64,000 bases of DNA, from positions 1 to 64,000 of the forward strand of contig JAFUYB010000066.1 in the NCBI GenBank assembly GCA_017470735.1. Reading direction: 5' to 3'. Of the stretch, positions 33,335 to 41,745 are shown one piece after another (position 1 is the first letter of the stretch; each line of letters starts with the position of its first letter). This DNA is from Lachnospiraceae bacterium (GTDB taxonomy: Bacteria; Bacillota; Clostridia; Lachnospirales; Lachnospiraceae). The notes beneath the pieces were generated by a model that worked only from the letters and a program-made list of their open reading frames with translations, was not told where the DNA came from and searched no databases. A program made the position numbers and the translations under genes.

Positions 33335-33619
33335 TTATCTTCTGGCAGGTCTTCCCTTCATCTGCCATCTATCGTGGCTCTGAATGCTTCTCACCGCCTG
33401 TTTCAAACTATTCGCACGACCGTGCTGGTGATATGGATGTGATGCCTTATGCTTGTGAAAAATGATGCATGTTCCCAGTGTAGGATATTCCGGATTGTGA
33501 ATGAACCAGTAGTGCCCGGTATTGCGACTCATAACGGTCACATCAAAAGCATCTGTAAAGATAACGGTGAAGTATTTCGGATCCAGAACGGAAAGGTCAT
33601 TCGCATCAAACATAGGCAT
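33335..33619 (-). CDS. small conserved-looking partner of SymE-like gene
   Basis: The frame gives 94 residues from ATG 33619 (or 33613) behind GAGAGGGGGA. It overlaps the 3' end of the SymE-like gene by 14 bases. Sequence features are PKYFTVIFTDAFDVTVMSRN, TGHYWFIHNPEYPTLG, FHKHKASHPYHQHGRANSLK and an Arg-rich tail. The aromatic and His-rich core recalls small alpha/beta proteins but I cannot assign a family. The tight overlap suggests a two-gene unit with the SymE-like protein, possibly toxin and modulator. Confidence 0.6.
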   Translation of the reverse strand: MPMFDANDLSVLDPKYFTVIFTDAFDVTVMSRNTGHYWFIHNPEYPTLGTCIIFHKHKASHPYHQHGRANSLKQAVRSIQSHDRWQMKGRPARR

Positions 33620-33944
33620 TCCCCCTCTCCGGATCGTTAGCATAATCTGCCTGCCTCTCCGCCACAAACTGTGCGTGAAGTGCCTTTTTCTCCTTCAGGA
33701 AACGTTCATGCAGCTTTCTGGTCTCCATCTCCATAAACGCCTTCTCGGCTTCAATCAGCTCTGCTCTTGCAGTATCCGGAGTGATGATGAGCTGGCCGTT
33801 CTCACACTTGACCAGCACCGGATCCCCAATATGAAATCCCGCTGCCTCCAACCACTGCCCCATCAAGCGAATTGACGGAACATCTTTGTACCGATACCCG
33901 CTCTGAGCACAGACCTTCAATTCTCTTACGTTCTTCTTTGCCAT
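33606..33944 (-). CDS. SymE-like/AbrB-fold protein with coiled-coil tail
   Basis: ATG 33944 has GGAGG eight bases upstream and gives 112 residues. The N-terminal 60 residues (RELKVCAQSGYRYKDVPSIR, QWLEAAGFHIGDPVLVKCEN, GQLIITP) match the SymE family, an SpoVT/AbrB-fold group with some RNA-toxin members. The C-terminal half is a charged coiled coil (EAEKAFMEMETRKLHERFLK). E. coli SymE is SOS-induced and near a type I restriction locus. Here a type I system also lies a few kilobases away, but there is no evidence of SOS control. Confidence 0.72.
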   Translation of the reverse strand: MAKKNVRELKVCAQSGYRYKDVPSIRLMGQWLEAAGFHIGDPVLVKCENGQLIITPDTARAELIEAEKAFMEMETRKLHERFLKEKKALHAQFVAERQADYANDPERGNAYV

Positions 33945-33976
33945 GTGTTTGTCCTCCTTTTTCAATCGTTTGACTT

Positions 33977-34025
33977 AAACAAAATAAGCTGCAGACTTTG
34001 GATCATCTCCGCATCTGCAGCTTAT
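33977..34025 (-). terminator. terminator after the rlmD gene
   Basis: Perfect 12-bp arms ATAAGCTGCAGA (33984-33995) and TCTGCAGCTTAT (34014-34025) are followed on the minus strand by TTTGTTTAAG. It ends the operon pyk-rlmD and insulates it from the SymE-like gene. Confidence 0.88.
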
Positions 34026-34054
34026 CTATTCAAATTCCTATTCGATTGTGAGGC

Positions 34055-35740
34055 TTACTTGCCGGTGTTAGAATTCTTCCCTTCATTCTTGATGCGGTAG
34101 TAGTCTTCCATCTCCACATCAAGCGTAATATAGGATTCCTTCTTCGGTCTTTGGGTGTTGCTCAAGAGACACACCGTCTCCACATTCCCGGTCCCGGGAA
34201 AAAGATCCACGAGCGCAATCCGCCTGGCATGGTAGCCGGCCTCGAAAAATACGGGCAGGTCGCGGGCGAGGCTTGTCGCCTTGCAGGAGATGTATAGGAT
34301 ATGGCGGACGCCGTAGGATAATATCTTAGGCAGTGCTTTCGGGTGGATGCCGTCGCGCGGCGGATCCAAAACGATGAAATCCGGCTGGTCGATCATATCG
34401 TCCAACACCTTCAAGACATCCCCGGCAATAAAACGGCAGTTTGTGATGCCATTTAAAGCAGCATTTCTTTTTGCGGCTTCGACTGCCTCTTCGACGATCT
34501 CCACGCCAATGACCTCCTGTGCCACAGGCGAGAGGATCTGCGCGATCGTGCCCGTTCCGGAGTAGAGATCATAAATGCGGGTGAATTTTTTTGCGGTATC
34601 CTCACAAGCCAAATCTCCCGAAGCAGTGCCCACGGAACATACATGGTTCGATCTTTGTTTTGATACAAAGGCATTCGTTAAATGGTCACAGATTGGCATT
34701 TCCCCCATTGCTCCGCAGATCATTCCCCTTGCCTTCTGATACAGCACCTCCGCCCCAAGTGAATTTGTCTGGAAAAATGAAAACGGAGTGATCACAAAGG
34801 ACAAGCCGAGCAATTCTTCGGTAAAGAAATCCTGCCCGTACAGCACTTCGGTTCCCTGATCCTCGACAACATCCGCGGGACGGTCGTTTTTTGTGTGAAG
34901 AATGCCGACGATTTTCCCTTCGTATTCCTGCGCAAGCAGCAGATCCCGCCATTCTTCCAACAGAAGTGCTTCTTCCTCCGTACTCCTAAAATCTGACGAA
35001 GTCACCAGATCCACCAGCAGTTCGCCGGTCTTTTTAGCCTTACGCAGCAAAAGATGCCGCAGATAGCCTTCATGTGATGTTTTGTGGTAACAGGAAATCC
35101 CTTTCCCGCGGAAAAACTCCAGCGTCACCCGCTGCACCGTCCGCATATCGGCATCCTGGATCCGGCACTCTGTCGTCGGCAGGATATCATAAAAAGAACC
35201 TCCCTTGTGCATGCCAAGGGTCAGTTCACCGCCCTTTTCACAGTCACCGAAGGTCAGCTCCATTTTGTTGCGGTAGCCCTCTGAAAGCGGGCTGCCAAGG
35301 ATCCCCTCGTATATCCGGTCAAAACGGCCGGCCGGTTCTGCCGTATTATCTGCCGTTTTTCCTCCGGAATCTCTCTCCGTACCTTCATTACAGCCCGTAT
35401 CCAGCTCCAGAACAGGCGCAAGAAGAGTGCGGATCTGCTGTTCCTTGAGCTTCAGCTGCTCCCCGTAGGGCATTGTCTGATACAGACAGCCCCCGCACTC
35501 CGAAAAATGCGGACAGGGATCTGGCGCGCTTTCCAGAGGGGAAGCTTTGACCACTCCCAAAAGCCGTCCTTCATAATTCCCGTGACGCTTTTTTGTGATC
35601 CGCAAACGGATTTCCTGCCCCGAAATGACATTTTTCACCTGTACGAAAGCCGTTTCCTCTCCGTCTTCCACCCGCACCATTCCCTTATTCGGAAACAGCA
35701 CCTCTTCCACGACGCCAATGACTTCCTGCCCTTTTTTCAT
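34055..35740 (-). CDS. rlmD: 23S rRNA (uracil-5-)-methyltransferase, RumA/RlmD family
   Basis: The 561-residue protein has an N-terminal TRAM domain (about residues 1-65). An Fe-S cluster motif follows, CPHFSECGGC plus a later Cys (TTECRIQD). The SAM-dependent methylase domain shows FTRIYDLYSGTGTIAQIL, FIVLDPPRDGIHPK and the catalytic ILYISCKATSLARDL. Enzymes of this family place m5U in 23S rRNA (U1939 and/or U747). An insertion of about 35 residues rich in Gly, Asp and Thr follows the Fe-S region, and another (DHLTNAFVSKQRSNHVCS) lies before motif I; both look like low-conservation loops. It follows pyk by 12 bp. Confidence 0.88.
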   Translation of the reverse strand: MKKGQEVIGVVEEVLFPNKGMVRVEDGEETAFVQVKNVISGQEIRLRITKKRHGNYEGRLLGVVKASPLESAPDPCPHFSECGGCLYQTMPYGEQLKLKEQQIRTLLAPVLELDTGCNEGTERDSGGKTADNTAEPAGRFDRIYEGILGSPLSEGYRNKMELTFGDCEKGGELTLGMHKGGSFYDILPTTECRIQDADMRTVQRVTLEFFRGKGISCYHKTSHEGYLRHLLLRKAKKTGELLVDLVTSSDFRSTEEEALLLEEWRDLLLAQEYEGKIVGILHTKNDRPADVVEDQGTEVLYGQDFFTEELLGLSFVITPFSFFQTNSLGAEVLYQKARGMICGAMGEMPICDHLTNAFVSKQRSNHVCSVGTASGDLACEDTAKKFTRIYDLYSGTGTIAQILSPVAQEVIGVEIVEEAVEAAKRNAALNGITNCRFIAGDVLKVLDDMIDQPDFIVLDPPRDGIHPKALPKILSYGVRHILYISCKATSLARDLPVFFEAGYHARRIALVDLFPGTGNVETVCLLSNTQRPKKESYITLDVEMEDYYRIKNEGKNSNTGK

Positions 35741-35752
35741 CTTATCCCTGCT

Positions 35753-37165
35753 TCACATCGTCTCAATCTTGATCAGCGAAGTATTTCCTGTCGCGCCGTT
35801 GGTCACGCCGCCGGTGATCACGATCTTATCGCCCTTCTTTAAGTCAAATACGGATTCCGCCACCTTCTTGGCACCGAAAAACAGCACATCCGTGGACGGA
35901 TACATCTCCGCCAGCATCGGGATCACCCCCCATGAAAGAGCCAGCTTGCGGCGTGTCTCCTCGCTTGTCGTCAGTCCGATGATATCCATCGGCGGACGGA
36001 AACGCGATACCATCCGTGTCGTCATGCCCGACAGGGAGCTTGCGACGATGGTCTTTGCGCCGAGATCGATCGCCATCGAGCAGGTCGAATGCGAAATTGC
36101 GTCCACTTCATTCTGGATCAGGAACGCATACTCATGGAAGCGGCGCTTGTAGTTGATCTCCCTCTCGGTCGCCTCGCAGATGGACGACATCATGCGTACC
36201 GCCTCTTCGGGGTACTGTCCTGCCGCCGTCTCTCCGGAAAGCATGACCGCAGATGTGCCGTCATAGACTGCGTTTGCGACATCGGAGGCCTCCGCGCGCG
36301 TCGGACGGGAGTTGTGGATCATGGATTCGAGCATCTCGGTCGCCGTGATCACGCGTTTGCCCAGCAAACGGCATTTTGTGATCAGCTCTTTCTGGATGGC
36401 AGGCAGCCGTTCCAGTGAAATTTCCACGCCCATATCGCCGCGGGCTACCATCACGCCGTCGCAGATTTCACAGATCTCTTCGATATTGTCACAGCCGGAC
36501 TGATTCTCAATCTTGGCGATCAGGTCGATGTCGTCGCCGCCATTCTCGTGCAGAAAGTCGCGGATGTCCGCAATATCCTGCCGCACAGATACAAACGAGC
36601 ACGCCACGAAATCCACGCCCTGCTCAATGCCAAACAGCAGATCCGACTTGTCCTGCTCGGACAAATATACCTGCTTCAAAACCTTCCCCGGAAAGCTCAT
36701 GCTCTTTTTGTTGGACAATTCGCCGCCGACCTTGACTTCCGTGATGATTTCATTGCCGGAAATGTCCGTAACCTCAAAATTCATCAAACCGTTGTTCAGA
36801 AGAATCGTGTCGCCGACCGACAGCTCTTTCGGCAGATCCGAATAATTGACCGAAACCTTTGTCTCATCGCCCTCGATCTTCTCGGAAGTGAACGCAAACA
36901 CATCGCCTTCCTTCAGCGTCACCCTTCCCTCTTTGAAGCTGCCGATCCGGTATTCCGGTCCCTTGGTGTCCAGCATAATCGCAATCGGCAGATCCAGCTC
37001 TTCACGGACTTTCTTGATCCGCTCAATTTTGACTCTGTGCTGGTCGTATGTCCCGTGGGAAAAATTCAGCCGTGCCACATTCATCCCAGCCAAGGCAAGC
37101 TTGCGGATCATTTCCTCCGATTCCGATGCCGGTCCGATTGTTGCGATAATCTTTGTCTTTCTCAT
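35753..37165 (-). CDS. pyk: pyruvate kinase
   Basis: The 470-residue protein is a complete single-domain-set pyruvate kinase. It starts RKTKIIATIGPASES, has MNVARLNFSHGTYDQH, the catalytic DLIAKIENQSG, the metal site GVMVARGDMGVEI and ITATEMLESMIHNSRPTRAE. The C-terminal domain ends GGVTNGATGNTSLIKIE; the extra phosphohistidine domain of some Bacilli is absent. It converts PEP and ADP to pyruvate and ATP. Its ATG overlaps the DUF975 stop by ATGA, so glycolysis is coupled to expression of a membrane protein. Confidence 0.97.
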   Translation of the reverse strand: MRKTKIIATIGPASESEEMIRKLALAGMNVARLNFSHGTYDQHRVKIERIKKVREELDLPIAIMLDTKGPEYRIGSFKEGRVTLKEGDVFAFTSEKIEGDETKVSVNYSDLPKELSVGDTILLNNGLMNFEVTDISGNEIITEVKVGGELSNKKSMSFPGKVLKQVYLSEQDKSDLLFGIEQGVDFVACSFVSVRQDIADIRDFLHENGGDDIDLIAKIENQSGCDNIEEICEICDGVMVARGDMGVEISLERLPAIQKELITKCRLLGKRVITATEMLESMIHNSRPTRAEASDVANAVYDGTSAVMLSGETAAGQYPEEAVRMMSSICEATEREINYKRRFHEYAFLIQNEVDAISHSTCSMAIDLGAKTIVASSLSGMTTRMVSRFRPPMDIIGLTTSEETRRKLALSWGVIPMLAEMYPSTDVLFFGAKKVAESVFDLKKGDKIVITGGVTNGATGNTSLIKIETM

Positions 37166-38328
37166 AAACCTTCTCCTTGCCCGCTATCCTGCGTTGACTC
37201 GTTTACTGACTCCGCAGAAGACCTCATGACGAAATTGTCTCCTGCCACTTCACCGGCTGTGTCTTGATTGAATATGCCATCGTTTGATGCCGTATTTGCA
37301 CCGGCTGCTTCTCCTTGTTCCGCCGCTATATCGGATTCCGATGACTGTGGAGAAAAATATTCGCCCTGCGCCCCCGCATACACCGGCTCGCCGGTCTGGG
37401 GATCAAACTGCATCTGCTCCTGTCTGTATGCCGGAATGCCCTTGATCGCCTTCAGTGCCTCGTACAGTGCCGCACAGGTCGAAACATAATACGGATTCAC
37501 ATAGAACACGCCGACCAGTCCCACCGTAATGCCAGACAGAAGCCACCAGCCGATGAAGGACAGATCCAGCAAAAAAGCCCTGCCTTTGTTGCCCTGCATC
37601 AGAAACCGGCTCGTATAAAATGCCTGCTCCTTGTCCATCTGCGGATACTCCGCCAGAAGATACGGGATCATCCGGTACTCATAGGACTTGTAAATCCCCG
37701 GGATCAAAAACAGACACGACCATCCCAGCGTATACAGGTCGCGGAAGAACATGATCCGCACCTGGTTCTTGTAATTGCGGTCAAAGCCAAAGCCCATATC
37801 GCCGACCATGCCGTTTTCGGTCAGATTGTGGATAAAGAACCGCTGTGTACCGATAAAAAGCGGATTCTTCAGGAAAATGTCGATCAAAATCCCGACGATC
37901 ATCAGAACCAGCACGAGTAAAAAGGCCAGCATCGCGACTATTACGATCATGCCGACCATTGCCGTTGACATGCCGCTGGAAAAACCGGAGAACGGATTGG
38001 ACGAGGATGATCCCGGGTAATTGTACTGACCGTACGGGCTTATATAGTCATTGCCGAATTCTTCACCGAAATCGATGTCAAAATCGTTGTCATCGGAAAA
38101 CGGATTGTTTTCAAATCCCCTCTCAGGTGCCCTGAAATCATTGGCGTGGCCGCCTGTGTTGCCGATCTCGCTAATAATATTTATGCCCATCACAAAAACC
38201 GACTGGACAGCCTTACTGCCCTGCATCCCGCCGATCAGCGAAATAACCAGCGCTATCAGCACCGCTTTCCAGTAATTCCTCTGAAAGCAGGATTTGCCTC
38301 TCGCTTTCAGTTGTCCGATCGTCCACAT
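37162..38328 (-). CDS. DUF975 family membrane protein
   Basis: ATG 38328 (AAGGAGG upstream) gives 388 residues; an earlier in-frame start is not supported. It begins WTIGQLKARGKSCFQRNYWK, with WKAVLIALVISLIGG as the first membrane helix. A hydrophilic Asp/Ser/Pro-rich loop (about 60-115) precedes several further helices, and a Gln/Glu-rich cytoplasmic tail of about 85 residues ends it. DUF975 proteins are polytopic and of unknown function. The tail resembles low-complexity linkers. The 4-bp overlap with pyk is unusual for this family. Confidence 0.82.
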   Translation of the reverse strand: MWTIGQLKARGKSCFQRNYWKAVLIALVISLIGGMQGSKAVQSVFVMGINIISEIGNTGGHANDFRAPERGFENNPFSDDNDFDIDFGEEFGNDYISPYGQYNYPGSSSSNPFSGFSSGMSTAMVGMIVIVAMLAFLLVLVLMIVGILIDIFLKNPLFIGTQRFFIHNLTENGMVGDMGFGFDRNYKNQVRIMFFRDLYTLGWSCLFLIPGIYKSYEYRMIPYLLAEYPQMDKEQAFYTSRFLMQGNKGRAFLLDLSFIGWWLLSGITVGLVGVFYVNPYYVSTCAALYEALKAIKGIPAYRQEQMQFDPQTGEPVYAGAQGEYFSPQSSESDIAAEQGEAAGANTASNDGIFNQDTAGEVAGDNFVMRSSAESVNESTQDSGQGEGL

Positions 38329-38360
38329 GACTTGATCCTCCTTGTCTCCGGCCATTGGCA

Positions 38361-38387
38361 GGATATCCGCGCTGACCACGGATATCC
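38361..38387. other. 9-bp inverted repeat upstream of DUF975
   Basis: GGATATCCG (38361-38369) and CGGATATCC (38379-38387) are perfect inverted copies around a 9-base centre. They lie between the glucosidase stop and the DUF975 start. No T-run follows on either strand, so an operator or mRNA-processing hairpin is likelier than a terminator. Confidence 0.5.
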
Positions 38388-38405
38388 CGCCTTGCCCGGT
38401 CAATT

Positions 38406-39890
<1,485 letters not shown>

Positions 39891-39922
39891 TTATGAAATG
39901 CCCTCTTTTTACATCGTTTCTA

Positions 39923-39951
39923 ATTATAAAGGAATTGACGGGTAAAGTAAA
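39923..39951 (-). promoter_or_regulatory. sigma-A promoter of the GH1 gene
   Basis: TTTACT (39946-39951), 17-bp spacer and TATAAT (39923-39928) read on the minus strand, 48 bp before the start codon. Confidence 0.7.
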
Positions 39952-39987
39952 TCAGAAAGTGGAAAAACCGGATCAGCGCGCAAAAAA

Positions 39988-40034
39988 TAAAAAGGGAAGA
40001 GGCAGGACTCTTCATTCGCAGCCCTGCCTCTTCC
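39988..40034 (-). terminator. orphan strong terminator upstream of the GH1 promoter
   Basis: Perfect 12-bp arms GGAAGAGGCAGG (39995-40006) and CCTGCCTCTTCC (40023-40034) are followed on the minus strand by CTTTTTATTTTTTG. No minus-strand gene ends here: the sequence to the right up to holA is noncoding. It could also act weakly on the plus strand (TTTTTTGTTTTT 15 bases on). Confidence 0.85.
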
Positions 40035-40234
40035 ATGTCGCGTAAAACTTTTTTGTTTTTGGTAATTCGACTTACCGCATGTTACTTGTTGTTTGCTACA
40101 GTTATAAATACGAGAGGTGCCAAAAAAAAAAGGGGGTCTGCAAAAAATTTTTTCAAATTTTTTTCAAATTTTTGAATTTTTTCCTGCAAACGCCCATTTT
40201 ATCGGCTTTTTGGGCTCTAAAAAAAGTAGACGGA
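40035..40234. other. noncoding AT-tract region between GH1 and holA
   Basis: This stretch holds no plausible gene. It has a 10-A run followed by five G (40122-40136) and alternating T6/T7 tracts with CAAA between them (40142-40190). Such phased tracts bend DNA. With the orphan terminator on its left it might encode a short minus-strand RNA; no known RNA family is recognised. Confidence 0.5.
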
Positions 40235-40262
40235 TTTAACATTTCATGGTAGGATTTATAAA
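40235..40262 (+). promoter_or_regulatory. probable promoter of holA
   Basis: TTTAAC (40235-40240), 16-bp spacer and TATAAA (40257-40262) lie 29 bp before the holA ATG. Confidence 0.55.
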
Positions 40263-40291
40263 AATAGTTACTTTTTGGAGGAAATTTTCCG

Positions 40292-41269
40292 ATGCGAACG
40301 ATCGATTCCGACCTCAAATCCAAAAATTTCAAGCATATTTATCTGTTGTTCGGGGAAGAAGCCTATCTGATCCGGCAGTACAAGCACGCTTTGCTGTCCG
40401 CCCTCGTCCCCGAGGGGGACGAAATGAATTTCACCCGCTACCGCGAAAAAGATTTTGACGAGGCAGCCGTGATCGAAACGGCGGATACGCTGCCGTTTTT
40501 CGCGGATTACCGTGTGATTTTGGTTGAAAACAGCGGCTGCTTTGACAAAAAATGCGATGCGCTTTCCGATTACATCGACCATATGGCGGATACTGTGTAT
40601 CTGATTTTTGCCGAGGACAAGGTCGACAAGCGGAAAAGTCTCTTTAAAAAAGTGCAAAAGCTCGGCGACGCCGAAGAGATGAAGATGCCGGAGGAAGCCA
40701 CGCTCAAACGATGGATGGGCAAACGCATCCGCCAGGCGGGACTCAACATTACGATGTCAGCCTGGGCATCCTTTTTCGCGCGGACGGGCGATTCGATGGA
40801 CAATATGTCCAACGAGATGGACAAGCTCATCTCCTACTGCGAAGGCCGGGAAGCCATCCGCGAAGAGGATGTGGACGCCATCTGCGTGAGCTGGGTCGAG
40901 GACAAGATTTTCGACATGATCGAAGCGATCGCGGATAAAAACCCGAAGCGGGTCATGGATCTGTACCGGGATATGCTTTTAAAACGCGAAGCGCCGCTGC
41001 GTATACTCGTCCTGCTGCGCTCCCAGTTTGCCCGGCTTTTGACCTTGAAGGAAATGAGCAGACGGCGGGAAAAAGACACCGAAATCTCCAAAAGGACCCG
41101 TATTCCCCAGTTTTATTTAGGGAAAAACTTGAATTTGGCCAAAAATTTTTCGACCGAAGAGCTGTGCGGCTTACTGACCCGGGCAGGCGATCTGGAAGCA
41201 CAGATCAAGACCGGACGCATCCGCGAGCAGACCGGATTGGAGATGCTGATGGTTTCCTATTCCACATAA
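40292..41269 (+). CDS. holA: DNA polymerase III subunit delta
   Basis: The 325-residue protein matches HolA in length and layout. The N-terminal part is an AAA+-like fold without a working Walker A (FKHIYLLFGEEAYLIRQYK; then DTLPFFADYRVILVEN). The middle contains KMPEEATLKRWMGKRI and EMDKLISYCEG, and the C-terminal collar domain LREEAPLRIL-type helices ending TGLEMLMVSYS. The delta subunit opens the sliding clamp as part of the clamp loader. A GGAGG site precedes ATG 40292. The convergent rpsT is a common neighbour in Firmicutes. Confidence 0.92.
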   Translation: MRTIDSDLKSKNFKHIYLLFGEEAYLIRQYKHALLSALVPEGDEMNFTRYREKDFDEAAVIETADTLPFFADYRVILVENSGCFDKKCDALSDYIDHMADTVYLIFAEDKVDKRKSLFKKVQKLGDAEEMKMPEEATLKRWMGKRIRQAGLNITMSAWASFFARTGDSMDNMSNEMDKLISYCEGREAIREEDVDAICVSWVEDKIFDMIEAIADKNPKRVMDLYRDMLLKREAPLRILVLLRSQFARLLTLKEMSRRREKDTEISKRTRIPQFYLGKNLNLAKNFSTEELCGLLTRAGDLEAQIKTGRIREQTGLEMLMVSYST

Positions 41270-41308
41270 AACACCAAAAAGAGCCCTCCGAAGAAACCCA
41301 CGGAGAGC
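41270..41308 (-). terminator. terminator between convergent rpsT and holA
   Basis: On the minus strand GCTCTCCG and CGGAGGGC pair (one G-U) around TGGGTTTCTT and are followed by TCTTTTTGGTGTTTT. It serves rpsT; the plus-strand version has one C-A mismatch and a shorter T-run but may also stop holA. Confidence 0.8.
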
Positions 41309-41355
41309 TTTTATATCGGCATTTGCCTGAAATCAGAATCAACCGGAAACCGGAA

Positions 41356-41619
41356 TCAACCGATGCTGTTGACAGCCTTGGCTAAATGAGAAACCTTGTG
41401 CGCGGCGTTGTTCTTGTGATAGATGCCCTTAGATGCAGCCATGCTGATCTCCTTGGTCGCCATCGTAAGAGCGCTCTTTGCTGCCTCCTGATCCTTTGCA
41501 GCGACTGCTGCCTCGACCTTCTTGATCGCTGTCTTTACGCGGGAACGGATCGCCCGGTTGCGCTGCGTCTTGGTCGCGGTCACAAGGATACGCTTCTTTG
41601 CAGATTTGATATTTGCCAA
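41356..41619 (-). CDS. rpsT: 30S ribosomal protein S20
   Basis: The 87-residue basic protein begins ANIKSAKKRILVTATKTQRN and ends AAHKVSHLAKAVNSIG, typical of S20, which binds 16S rRNA early in 30S assembly. The family start and a perfect GGAGGTG eight bases upstream show that translation begins at TTG 41619. Longer in-frame starts would add residues foreign to S20. A TTG start in a highly expressed ribosomal gene may reflect the known autoregulation of S20. Promoter at 41647-41675. Confidence 0.96.
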   Translation of the reverse strand: MANIKSAKKRILVTATKTQRNRAIRSRVKTAIKKVEAAVAAKDQEAAKSALTMATKEISMAASKGIYHKNNAAHKVSHLAKAVNSIG

Positions 41620-41646
41620 TGTGTTCACCTCCTTTACGACCGACAC

Positions 41647-41675
41647 ATTTTAGCACATTCACCGCCAATGCGCAA
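41647..41675 (-). promoter_or_regulatory. promoter of rpsT
   Basis: TTGCGC (41670-41675), 17-bp spacer and TAAAAT (41647-41652) on the minus strand, 27 bp before the TTG start. Confidence 0.7.
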
Positions 41676-41678
41676 GAC

Positions 41679-41707
41679 TTTACGGAAGGTTTTTCAAATG
41701 ATATAAT
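41679..41707 (+). promoter_or_regulatory. promoter of the broken GGDEF gene
   Basis: TTTACG (41679-41684), 17-bp spacer and TATAAT (41702-41707) on the plus strand, next to and divergent from the rpsT promoter. Confidence 0.65.
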
Positions 41708-41745
41708 GCAAACATTATATCGTAGCGTATTTGAGGAGCACGCCA

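Noticed and set aside
39995-40034. LicT/BglG-type antiterminator element before the GH1 gene
   Set aside because: The gene's own promoter lies between this terminator and the start codon, and no RAT-like sequence is recognisable, so the terminator is not in the GH1 leader.
40122-40200. CRISPR-like or tandem repeat array
   Set aside because: The repeated look is due to T/A homopolymer tracts of different lengths without spacers.
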